DNA of 45,124 bases, from contig JAEWBS010000078.1 in assembly GCA_023391005.1 (NCBI GenBank), forward strand, positions 1-45,124. The letters run 5' to 3'. Shown in pieces: positions 25,208 to 34,400 of this stretch (its first letter is position 1; every line of letters starts with the position of its first letter). Under the pieces are notes generated by a model. That model saw nothing but the letters and a program-made list of their open reading frames with translations. It was not told where the DNA came from and searched no databases. The position numbers were made by a program, and so were the translations under genes. The DNA is from Bacillota bacterium. GTDB lineage: Bacteria > Bacillota > Clostridia > Oscillospirales > Ruminococcaceae.

Positions 25208-26011
25208 TTATGACGTATATTCCGGTCTTAATACGGCGATTACGACATACCGGGCGTCGTCAAATTCATAACTGCATGTGGAGAGCACGATAAACTTGTC
25301 GTCGTTGTTGTATTTTGCATCGCTTTCAAAGGTTGTCTTTGCGGCGGCGTAGGAGAGCAGCGCATCGAGATTGATTTCATACATAAACGCCCGTTCGCGC
25401 CATTCGCCCGCGCTGATGACGCAGCCATATGTCAAATCGATCCGATAGCTTCCCTGTCTCGTATAAAGGTACATGTAAGGGTGCTGCTCATAGTATGCCT
25501 GCTTCTTGTATCCGGCCAGCGAGCCAAACATCTTGCCTGATTTCATGTGGTGCCCATAGATGATGTTCAGTCTTCCACTAAAATCGGAAGGACAGTTGTA
25601 GTCCAGAAACAATGACCCGTTTGCGTTAGGGGAGCCGTCCGGCAGATGATGCAGATACCAGTCGTAATCGGCAGCGGCCATAACCGGGTAGTCGATGACG
25701 GTATCCGGGCAGTACAGCCACGCGACAGAATCGGCATTTATGTTTTCAAGCGCGTCAAAATCGATGGAAATAGGCGGGATGATGGCTAGCGGCTCCGCTG
25801 CCGGCCCCTCGGCCGCCGGCGCGGTGGCGGGCCCTGTATCCGTTGCGTCGGGCTGCCTTATCTGTTCCTGTAGCTTCCCATAATTTTGATCGCCTTCCTC
25901 GTAGACCTGTTGAGTTTCCCATAGCTTATATGCGGAAAACGTCATAACGCATATCGAGCAGATCAGAAGGATCCATACTCCCGCGGTGTTTTGTTTTCTT
26001 TTTTTTCTCAT
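25208..26011 (-). CDS. srtB: Class B sortase (second of the locus)
   Basis: 267 residues: an N-terminal membrane anchor (about 12-30), a Pro/Ala-rich linker (55-80), then the sortase fold. Catalytic residues are visible: His 154 or 155 in IIYGHHMKSGKMFG, Cys 246 in VLSTCSYEF and Arg 254 in DDARYVV. The YGHHM motif and the extended helix insert are class B features. It cleaves sorting signals and joins them to amines on the cell surface. The ATG overlaps the stop of the Spy0128-type pilin (ATGA), suggesting that this sortase and that pilin work together. Confidence 0.95.
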   Translation of the reverse strand: MRKKRKQNTAGVWILLICSICVMTFSAYKLWETQQVYEEGDQNYGKLQEQIRQPDATDTGPATAPAAEGPAAEPLAIIPPISIDFDALENINADSVAWLYCPDTVIDYPVMAAADYDWYLHHLPDGSPNANGSLFLDYNCPSDFSGRLNIIYGHHMKSGKMFGSLAGYKKQAYYEQHPYMYLYTRQGSYRIDLTYGCVISAGEWRERAFMYEINLDALLSYAAAKTTFESDAKYNNDDKFIVLSTCSYEFDDARYVVIAVLRPEYTS

Positions 26012-27084
26012 TTACTGCCCGCCGTTCTTTCTATAGCGCACTGCTCCGATTCCGATTCTTTTCTGCGTTTGCGGGCAAACATCAGATAGATGATGCAGCC
26101 GACCGCGACGATAAGGCTTGCGCCGATTGCGGCCATATATAGCTCATATGCGGAATCATCGCCGGTTTTCGGCCCATTCGTGCTGCTTTTGCTGTATTTA
26201 TTGATAAACGTACATGCCTGAACCTGCTTATTGGAGCCGTTGGTTACGGACCGGGTAACTACAAGCTGGCCATTTACATCCTCTACAACATCAATGATCG
26301 TATAGACCGTGGTATCATAGGTATATCCCGTTTCGCCGGTATTCTGTTCAGAGATGGTGTAATAATACGTTCCTTCCTCCACATACTTCCATGTACCAAA
26401 GCTCTTTTCACCCTGCCCTACAATGGATATTGTTTTGACCCTGTTCACACTGCCGATGGGCATGGGGTTTTCCGGATTCTTCGTGGACAATGAAAAAGTA
26501 AAGGTGCCGGCTTTGGAGGGGCTGCCGGAGACCTTTTTTTGTACCGACGGACTCACCATAAGCTTCGACTTGCTCGCAAGAGGGGTATAGGCGTGATTAA
26601 ATTTAATGCCCTCCGTTTTGACGCCGCTGGTTTTTTGGATCATGATATCCGCCACAAGATTCTGCTGGGCAGAGTGCCTCACATAGACCGTTACGGAATA
26701 GACCTGCTTGTCGTACGTATATCCCGACCTGGCGGTGGAAGAGAAGACGCCTTTGATCTGATAATGGTATACGCCGGTTTTAGTAAAGGTGATCGGTCCG
26801 ATATATTTGCTGGCCGTTTTGTCTATCTTGAAGGGATAAACATTGCCGATGCTCCCCGAGGGCATGGGATTCTCAGCCTCTACCGGCAGGAGCTCGTAGA
26901 AGAACTCGCCGCTGATGCTTGAGGCGGTACTGTTTTTTGCAAAGGTCTGATCCACGCGCAGCGTGACATCCACCGCGTCAACCGCCGCGTGAGCAGTCAG
27001 GGGAAACCCCATCATGAACAGACAGGCCAGACACAGGCAGATCACCGAGATCCTTTTATGATAAGGTTTGCGTATCAAGCTCAT
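26008..27084 (-). CDS. Pilin with two Spy0128/FctA-type domains and GPKTG sorting signal
   Basis: 358 residues: signal peptide ending near residue 34, two FctA-like domains (about 37-168 and 176-297), then NGPKTGDD (residues 303-310), a hydrophobic helix and RKRRK tail, a cell-wall sorting signal. Domain 2 keeps the isopeptide set: Lys 183 or 184, Glu 246 in YTISE and Asn 295 in FINKY. In domain 1 the matching positions read Gln 46, Gly 112 and His 164, so no isopeptide bond is expected. The gene lies between the two sortase genes; GPKTG resembles the (S/P)PxTG motif of Clostridioides SrtB. RBS AGGGGTAAG is upstream. Confidence 0.9.
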   Translation of the reverse strand: MSLIRKPYHKRISVICLCLACLFMMGFPLTAHAAVDAVDVTLRVDQTFAKNSTASSISGEFFYELLPVEAENPMPSGSIGNVYPFKIDKTASKYIGPITFTKTGVYHYQIKGVFSSTARSGYTYDKQVYSVTVYVRHSAQQNLVADIMIQKTSGVKTEGIKFNHAYTPLASKSKLMVSPSVQKKVSGSPSKAGTFTFSLSTKNPENPMPIGSVNRVKTISIVGQGEKSFGTWKYVEEGTYYYTISEQNTGETGYTYDTTVYTIIDVVEDVNGQLVVTRSVTNGSNKQVQACTFINKYSKSSTNGPKTGDDSAYELYMAAIGASLIVAVGCIIYLMFARKRRKESESEQCAIERTAGSK

Positions 27085-27091
27085 TGTTTGC

Positions 27092-28021
27092 TTACCCCTT
27101 TGCGCGGTTTCTTCTAACTATATAAATAGCCATGGCAATCAGGAGGAGCAGGGTGAGCGGCACGGCGATCCACAGCCATGCAGGGAAATGCCCCCAGAAG
27201 CTGGGTTGCCGGTCTACCGATGCCTGCTGCGTTGCATTGCTGATTTCTTCCGTTTTAAATGTATTGGCGTAGCATTCGTCCGTTATCCTTGCTGCAAGAA
27301 TGTCCCGTCCATTGGTCGAGTCTGTTGCGCACGTCGTCAGCAGCAGAATATGGTCTTCTGCGCTTACCCCGATATCACGGGTATATATCGCCTTGCTGAG
27401 CAGGTTATCAAGGTAAGCCTGCTGCACCTCAAGGCCCTGAACGCCCGGCGTAAATACGCCATGGTCATACGCGTCCGTCTTTATGAATGCGAAAAATTCC
27501 AGCCCATGATCTTTGCCGGCATAATACAGGTTGCCGTAAGCGCGGCTATCAAAAAACTGCTTTCGGCTAAAGGACCCCAGCTCGCCGAACATCGCCTGTT
27601 TTTCCATGTGGTGCCCGTATAAAATGCTGTTGAAGTCCGAAAAATTCTTGTCGTTCGTATAATCTAAAAAGATCGATCCCGAGAGGGAATAGGCTCCTTT
27701 GGCGCTGGTATTGACGTACTTCATATTGTCCGCGCCTTGGGTTATGGGGTAGTCAATGTTCGTGCCGTAAACCGTGAGCCAGCTGAACACCTCCGGGTTG
27801 ATGACCTGAAGCTCCGCAAAGGAGATGCTGTCCTCTGCGCTTGGCTTATAGACCGCATACTGCGCGGCGTCCGCCGCATAATATACCTGATTGGAGTCCC
27901 ATATGGCGTAGACAGCAAAGGCGACCAGCAGCAGAATCACGGTCAGCACCGTAAAATTGACGATGCCGTGGGCAGCCTTGATTGCGGCCTTACCTATGCT
28001 GTTTTCTTTTACTACGTCCAT
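27092..28021 (-). CDS. srtB: Class B sortase (first of the locus), with C-terminal membrane helix
   Basis: 309 residues. N-terminal membrane helix (about 22-42), sortase domain with His 137/138 in SILYGHHMEKQAMFG, Cys 231 in LLLTTCAT and Arg 239 in NGRDILAARI, and a second membrane helix (about 277-303) with a basic tail. The YGHHM motif marks class B; a C-terminal helix is more usual in the class C pilus polymerases, so the architecture mixes both. It follows the two IPxTG pilins and probably polymerises them (inference). AAAGGGG before the ATG. Confidence 0.95.
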   Translation of the reverse strand: MDVVKENSIGKAAIKAAHGIVNFTVLTVILLLVAFAVYAIWDSNQVYYAADAAQYAVYKPSAEDSISFAELQVINPEVFSWLTVYGTNIDYPITQGADNMKYVNTSAKGAYSLSGSIFLDYTNDKNFSDFNSILYGHHMEKQAMFGELGSFSRKQFFDSRAYGNLYYAGKDHGLEFFAFIKTDAYDHGVFTPGVQGLEVQQAYLDNLLSKAIYTRDIGVSAEDHILLLTTCATDSTNGRDILAARITDECYANTFKTEEISNATQQASVDRQPSFWGHFPAWLWIAVPLTLLLLIAMAIYIVRRNRAKG

Positions 28022-28073
28022 ATGGAACCCCTTTCCGGTACATTGCTATGTTCTTGTTTTTTTCGCTCAGTGC

Positions 28074-29384
28074 TTAATTGCCGGCCGCATACGCCCGGCG
28101 CTTGCGGGACTTTACGAGGATGAAGACCACGAGCGCGGCCGCCGCGACGATTAGGATCATCACGAAGGGGAGGTTGTCGATGATCAGGCCGGTGACGGGG
28201 ATGGTCTTGTGGATGCGGGTAACCGCAGCGGTGTTCGGAGAATTGTCCCCAATCACCGTCCCCGGGTATCCGATTCCGCAATTATTATTGAAATCGAAAG
28301 TCAGATCGGGGTTCTGTTCCAGCCCGTTGATAAAACACTTTATAGTTGTGGAATAATCTTCAACGCCATAAATATACAGTTGGTATCTCGTACCAACCGG
28401 TACGTCTGTGAAGACCAGCTTTTCGCCATGCTTGAGGAAGATCTGTTCTGGCTTAATTGCCAAAAAGATCGGCACTTCAATGTACTTCTTGCCGGAAGCG
28501 TCTTCCTTGATGATGCTGTTAGGCGCACTTTTCGTGTAATCCTCAATAACGTTGCCGGAGGTGTTGAGGATATAACCTTTGCATGACCAAGTGGCGCCGA
28601 AAGGCGCGTCATAGAATAAGCCAACGTCATACTCGAAGTACTTGCTCGTATCTGCGAAGTCACCGGACACAGCATGGCTGACGATAAAGGCCTGCTCACT
28701 TGGTTTTGTAGGGTCAATGCCGCCATTTTGCTTTATGTAGCCGTTTGTAAAGCACAGCCCTCCACCCCGTTCCTCTCCGATGCCGGGCGTGGGATCAACC
28801 TTTGCGCCGGTGCCGTCAGTTCCGTCATCATTTTTCCTGATTCTGGCCCCGATGGCTGACACATACAGACCATTGACCCCTTCGCTGACATAAAAGGTGA
28901 TCTCGTACGCGGCTTGGGAATAAAAGATGGTTTCTTTGGCGACATCGATGCTGCCGTCATAGAGGGTTTGCTGCTCCGTGAGTGTGTAGGTATAGGCGCC
29001 CGCGTGCGGGAAAACGACGTCTGTGAGATCGATCACTTTTTCCCCGACTAAGCAGTAGTCCATATCCGGGCGATGCGCCTCGCCGCTGGTAAAGGCGATG
29101 GTCTGGGTGGGAATGCCGGGCATCGGGGCAATCTCATCCTCGGCTGTATTGTTATTCAGGGCCTTTTTTGCAAAGGAAAACCCGAAAGTGACGCCGGGTG
29201 TGCTTGTGACCGTCAATTTTTCCAGTCGTTTTGTGATCGCCGCTTCAGCGGGATGCTCTTCGGTTCCCGTTACCGGATCCGCTTCCCACGCCGCCAGCGC
29301 GGGGACGGCCATTCCGAGGCTCAGCACGACGGCAAGAGCCACGGCAAGAGGCCTTCCAAGAAGTGCATTACTTTGGCATTTCAT
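28074..29384 (-). CDS. Pilin paralogue 2, isopeptide-type, IPVTG sorting signal
   Basis: 436 residues: signal peptide cleaved near ALA-31, a Spy0128/FctA-type domain (about 45-217) with Lys 52, Glu 137 in YTLTE and Asn 214 in CFTNGY; a DUF7601-like domain (230-392); IPVTG (395-399), a membrane helix and KSRKRR tail. In the second domain the usual Lys is His 237 and the usual Asn is Arg 390, so that domain should lack a bond. The mature part has five cysteines, absent from paralogue 1. RBS AAGGAG is 11 nt before the ATG, the same arrangement as in paralogue 1. Confidence 0.9.
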   Translation of the reverse strand: MKCQSNALLGRPLAVALAVVLSLGMAVPALAAWEADPVTGTEEHPAEAAITKRLEKLTVTSTPGVTFGFSFAKKALNNNTAEDEIAPMPGIPTQTIAFTSGEAHRPDMDYCLVGEKVIDLTDVVFPHAGAYTYTLTEQQTLYDGSIDVAKETIFYSQAAYEITFYVSEGVNGLYVSAIGARIRKNDDGTDGTGAKVDPTPGIGEERGGGLCFTNGYIKQNGGIDPTKPSEQAFIVSHAVSGDFADTSKYFEYDVGLFYDAPFGATWSCKGYILNTSGNVIEDYTKSAPNSIIKEDASGKKYIEVPIFLAIKPEQIFLKHGEKLVFTDVPVGTRYQLYIYGVEDYSTTIKCFINGLEQNPDLTFDFNNNCGIGYPGTVIGDNSPNTAAVTRIHKTIPVTGLIIDNLPFVMILIVAAAALVVFILVKSRKRRAYAAGN

Positions 29385-29421
29385 TGCTTGATAAACTCCT
29401 TGTTACGCTTTGGTGTGGCGC

Positions 29422-30717
29422 TTAATTGCCAGCCGCGTACGCCCGGCGCTTGTGGGACTTTACGAGGATGAAAATCACGAGCGCGGCTGCCGCAATGACC
29501 AGAATCATCACGAAGGGGAGGTTGTCGATGATCAAGCCGGTGATGGGGATGGCCTTATGTGTATTGGTAAACGCGGCTTTGTTTGCACTTTCGCCAATCA
29601 TTCTGTTGCCGGAAGAAAGGGATTGACCCACCAAGGCGGACAATTCCGGAAGCATCACTCCGTTGATCGTGATCTTTGCTGTCGGGGTATAGTCTGCGGC
29701 GCCCTGATCTACCGCCAAATAGGTCGCACCAACCGGTACATCTGTAAAAACCAGCTTCTCATTATGCTTGAGTTTAATCGTCTTGAGCGTATCAGCCGCG
29801 AACTCAAAGTACTTTTTGCCGGCAGTGTCGGTTTGGATGGTGGCACCGGGGGCGTTTGTCGCCGGATCAATAATCGCACCGGAAGCATTCAGGATATACG
29901 CCTTGTATGTGGTAGCAGCGCCGTTAAGCACGGGCTTCGTCACCGTAACGTCATACTCGAAGTACTTGCCCGTGTCGGCGAAATCGCCTGCCACGACATG
30001 GCTGATGGCAAGAGTCTGGTTCGCTTCGACGGTAGGATCAAGGCCGCCGGTGGTCTTGTTGTAGCTGTTGGTGAAGACCAGCCCACCGGCACCCAAGCCG
30101 CCTCCGGTGCCTGGCGTGGGATCAACCTTCGCTTCGGAGCCGGCGGTACCGTCCTCATTTTTCATGATTTTGGTTCCGATGGCTGACACGTACAGGCCGC
30201 TGGCGCCTTCGCTGACATAAAAGGTGATCTCGTACTCAGCTTGGGAGTAAGCGATGGTTTCTTTGTCTGTATTGATGGTGCCGGCGGTGATGTTTTGCAG
30301 TTCCGTGAGTGTGTAGGTATAGGCGCCCGCGTACGGGAAGGTGACGCCTGTGAGGTTAATCTCCACTTCTTTGGTTGCCGTTTTAAAACTGCCGACAGTA
30401 ATGCCTTGGTCATTGACTTTAAATTCGATGGCCTGTGTGTTGGAGATTTCCGGCATCAGAGCTTTGTCTGCGTCCCCGGTGTTGTTATTCAGAGCTTTCT
30501 TTACGAAGTTGAACCCGAAAGTAACATTGGGCGTGGTTGTGCCTTCCGGCATTTTAAGTACTTTTGTGATCGCTGCTGTAGCAGGATTGGCTTCGGTTCC
30601 CGTAATTTCGCCATTTTGGCCTGTTGCCAATGCGGGGACTGCCATGCCAAGACACATGACTACAGCAAGGGCCACGGTAAGCAGTTTTCCGGTGAACCTC
30701 TTATTTGGTTTTTTCAT
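29422..30717 (-). CDS. Pilin paralogue 1 (probable backbone), IPITG sorting signal
   Basis: 431 residues: signal peptide cleaved near ALA-31; Spy0128/FctA-type domain (about 45-220) with the isopeptide set Lys 52, Glu 139 in YTLTE and Asn 217 in FTNSY; DUF7601-like domain (235-388) with Asn 385 in FTNTH but His 240 where Lys is expected; IPITG (390-394), membrane helix, basic tail. It is highly similar to the next gene, including nearly identical last 40 residues and ribosome-binding region, so the two arose by tandem duplication. Proximity to a sortase suggests the main fibre subunit. ATG 30717 chosen; a GTG 12 nt earlier overlaps the Shine-Dalgarno. Confidence 0.9.
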   Translation of the reverse strand: MKKPNKRFTGKLLTVALAVVMCLGMAVPALATGQNGEITGTEANPATAAITKVLKMPEGTTTPNVTFGFNFVKKALNNNTGDADKALMPEISNTQAIEFKVNDQGITVGSFKTATKEVEINLTGVTFPYAGAYTYTLTELQNITAGTINTDKETIAYSQAEYEITFYVSEGASGLYVSAIGTKIMKNEDGTAGSEAKVDPTPGTGGGLGAGGLVFTNSYNKTTGGLDPTVEANQTLAISHVVAGDFADTGKYFEYDVTVTKPVLNGAATTYKAYILNASGAIIDPATNAPGATIQTDTAGKKYFEFAADTLKTIKLKHNEKLVFTDVPVGATYLAVDQGAADYTPTAKITINGVMLPELSALVGQSLSSGNRMIGESANKAAFTNTHKAIPITGLIIDNLPFVMILVIAAAALVIFILVKSHKRRAYAAGN

Positions 30718-30850
30718 TGTTTGATGCACTCCTTGTTATATGTTTGGGTTTTATTTTTGTACATGAACACAAGAGGCGGGGATAAAATTTTGCACGACCT
30801 TACTGCTGAATAAACCGCCCGGAATCTAACGAATTCCTTCCCGCTTATGC

Positions 30851-31447
30851 TTATATATTTCTGCGCCTGAGGATGGTCATGACCTTTCCCAGCGTGTCCT
30901 TGATCTCTACGGCACCGTAGATGCGGCTGTCCGTGACGTTTACCCGGCTGTCGCCGAGCACGAATACCTGCCCCTCCTTGAGGGTAATGGGAAATTCCAC
31001 GCCGCTGTCATACCGGTATGTCGGTTCGTGGATGGCTGTTTCCTGCTGCGGCGCTCCGTTGATCACAAGGCCGTTTTCATTGATGTCCACGGTATCACCG
31101 GCTGTGGCGATCACCCTACGCACCTGCATTTTCCCTTCGAACTTCAGCACGAGGGTGTCTTGGGCGACATAGTTTTTGTCTAGCCGATAGAAAATTACCA
31201 GATCGCCGTCCTTCACCGAGGGAGACATGGAGGCGTCCGCATTGCGGTAAGCGCCGAACATGAAGGTAAAGAGCAGCAAGAAGGCGATGCTGATCGCCAC
31301 GATCTTGGCCAGAAGGAACAGGAGCTCCTTCAGCAGCGATGGTGCGCAGGCTGCTGTGGATATTGACTCAGGCGCCAGCCTATAGAGCGGGGGTTCCCGG
31401 CTCCTGCGGGTTGCCGGACTTGCTGCGTGTTTTAACGGCTCACTCAT
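30851..31447 (-). CDS. Pilus-associated signal peptidase I with Arg at the catalytic Lys position
   Basis: 198 residues: unusually long Ser/Arg-rich cytoplasmic N-terminus, one membrane helix (about 40-66) and an S26 peptidase domain. The nucleophile is present (Ser 73 in DASMSPSV) and box E is GDSRVNVTDSR. The general-base Lys, normally in a K-R-V motif, is Arg 110 in MQVRRVIATAGD (codon cgt). Without that Lys, classical peptidase activity is doubtful; streptococcal pilus SipA proteins that lack catalytic residues act in assembly instead. ATG 31447 is 8 nt after AAGGAGAG and one base past the adhesin stop. Confidence 0.88.
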   Translation of the reverse strand: MSEPLKHAASPATRRSREPPLYRLAPESISTAACAPSLLKELLFLLAKIVAISIAFLLLFTFMFGAYRNADASMSPSVKDGDLVIFYRLDKNYVAQDTLVLKFEGKMQVRRVIATAGDTVDINENGLVINGAPQQETAIHEPTYRYDSGVEFPITLKEGQVFVLGDSRVNVTDSRIYGAVEIKDTLGKVMTILRRRNI

Positions 31448-31448
31448 A

Positions 31449-34400
31449 TCAGAAACTCTCCTTATGGCCGCGGTATTTCTCGAGAACAACGAAACCGCTT
31501 CCCAGCAGCAGCGCGGCGAGCACCAGAAGAACCGGGCCCTGCAAGTCTCCCGTAAAGATACCCGTCGGCACGATCATGTCGGTGTTTTTATAGTCGAATG
31601 TCCTGCCATCATCGGGCAAGTCTCGCATACCGGTATCCGTGCCGGGGGTAGGGGCCTGATCCTTGCTGTCCTTAAAAGAGGTGCTATATCCTCCGGCGGC
31701 CGCCTGTGTTATTTGAACCTTGCTGTTTGCCGGGATACCGGCAATGGTAAGTTGCTGGCCGTGCCCCAGCGTAAACGTCTTCGCACTACCGCTCAGCGTC
31801 CAGCTGCCACTGGCCGGGACCGTTGCGCCGGAACCCGGGATGACGCTGCCCGTATAGGTCACCGTCTTTCCGTCTGCAATAATATTGCCGTTCGCGTCCC
31901 GGAAGGTGATAGTATAACTGAACGGCCACGCTGTGCTGCCATAGTTGCCCGACACCGTGTTGGAAACGGTAAGGCTTACAACGTCTAACCACTTTGCATA
32001 CAGCGTGATATTGTTCGTCACCGTATCTGTGACAAAGTTCCAGGTGTTGATGCAGGCTGCTTCCTTATACCAACCGCCAAATATGTACCCGGGATTGGAT
32101 GCGGGTGGGGCCGGGTCGGGCGACGGAGCTGTAAGCAAGCTGCCGCTTTCAGCAACAATTGACGGAATGTTATCACCGCCTTGAGAGTCGAAGGATACAA
32201 CGAAGAGCTGCTTCCCATTGGAGTAGCGGACGTCGTAGTTGTTATATGCGTACTCAAATGTATAGTCGGCGCTCAGAGAGCTGAAATGCTCTGTTTTTAT
32301 ATTACTTTCATGCATCGCAATGTCCGTAGGATTGATCATGTAAGCCTTGACGGCTTTGTTGTTTGCAAAAATGACCGCATCCGGATCCATTGGGTCGACG
32401 GTAAGATTTTCAAGCCGGGAAATTAAAATACCGCCGCCGTCATGAACCGCCGTGTTGCCGGAGATTTCGCCGCCAGTAACCTTCATCATGGTGTCAGAAC
32501 CATCAGCGAAAAATCCACCGCCGGAAAGCGCTGCATTATTGTTGATAATTTGGCCGCCGAGGACGGTAATTTTAGAGACGAGCATAGTGTAAATGCCGCC
32601 GCCGGAAGCCGCCTTATTTTGGGAGATTTCACCGCCGCTGACCGTGATCCCGATAATATTTGAAGCGAATATTCCGCCTCCATTGGCAGACGTCTCATTG
32701 CCCGTAATCTTGCCGTTGCTGACCGTGATCGCAGTGGATCCGTTTGCAGCATAAACGAAAATGCCGCCGCCCCATCCGGCTGTAGTATGGCCTGAGATTT
32801 CGCCGCCGCTGATAATGATTTCTTTGAGGTTGTAAGCACAAATACCTCCGCCCTGAGTGGGATACACATTGATATTGCCGGTAATTTTTCCGCCGCTGAC
32901 TTCCATCGTGCAATTTGGAGATTGAGGGTTGGAGACATAGATTCCTGCTCCTCCCGGCCCGGAAGAGGCGGTTACCCTATTTTGGCTAATTTCTCCTCCG
33001 TCAACAGTAATTTTATTGGTAATACTAGTAGCGAAAATTCCACCGCCGATGGCGGCAGTATTTCCACTGATGCTGGCGTTATCTTTGACGTTAATCTCCT
33101 GAACAGAAAGGGCATAGAGACCACCGCCGGCACCAGTGGCAGTGTTGCCGGAAATTTTGGCGCTTCCTGTAAGATTGACTGACTTAACAATGTAGCAATA
33201 GATTCCCCCGGCAGCACCGGTCGAAATATTATCGGATATTTCGCCGCTGCTGATATTCATGGTACAGTTCCCACTGCTGATCATGTAAACGCCGGCACCG
33301 GTCGCTGCGTTATTGCTGGAGATTTTGCCGCCGCTGACAGTCATACCAGTGATACCAGTTGCGTAAATGCCGCCGCCGCTGTTGGAGACATTATTACCGG
33401 AAATTTCACCGCTGCTGATATCAACGGCCCCGTTATTAATGTAAATACCGCCGCCGGTATTCGCGTTATTTTTGTAAATCTTACCGCCGCTGATGACGGT
33501 TTCGGCGTTATGGTTAGAATAAATGCCGCCGCCGTACATGGTCGCCGTATTTTCGGAGATTTCACCCCCGGTGACTTGAAAAAGCGAAAAGTACGAACTG
33601 TAAACACCCGCGCCTTGGTTGGCGTTGTTGTATTGGATTTTACAGCTTTTTTCAATAAGCAGGCCGCCCTGTTTTGTATAAATACCGCCGCCACAGTTTT
33701 TTGCCACGTTGTGATCAAATGTGCCGCCCGAAATCTTGACGGTACTGTTGTCGAAGCCGGCAATGCCGCCGCCGCAGCCTTGATCGACATTGGTGTTGAT
33801 CGCCGTCGCGTCGTTATTGGAGATCCGCCCGCTTTTCACCGTGAGGCTGGCGCCAGTTACGTAAATACCGCCGCCAGCGCCTGTGTAGGCAGTGGCTGTG
33901 CCAATGGCATGATTTTGAGAAATTTCTCCCCCGTTTATGGTGATGGTGGCATTATTAATTCCGTAAATTCCGCCGCCGCAGGTGGCGCTATTATTGGTGA
34001 CTGTGCTGCCGGGTTCAATTGTAAGTGCGCTTTGCAACACATAAATGCCGCCGCCGCCGTTTGCGGTGGTGGAGTAAGCTGTATTGCCGGAAATATCAGC
34101 ACCATCGACGAAAAGAGTTGAGCTTTGCGAAACGTAAATGCCACCGCCTACAGTTGCGGCTGTATTGCCGACGATTGTTCCTCCGTTGACATGAGCTGTT
34201 GCTGCCGCGGCAAAAATACCGCCCCCGGACAAAGTTTTTGCCGTATTATTCTCCACTGTGCAATTATCCAGAGTAAGCTTTGAGCCTGTGGAGGCATAAA
34301 TACCGCCGCCGTTCGCTGCCGTATTACCGGAAATGGTACCTTGAATCATGTCAATCTTAACATTGGAGACGGCGTAAATGCCGCCGCCGTTGCCGCCGCC

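Noticed and set aside
33510..34121. A 203-codon plus-strand ORF inside the adhesin
   Set aside because: It is a low-complexity shadow of the repeat coding region on the other strand.
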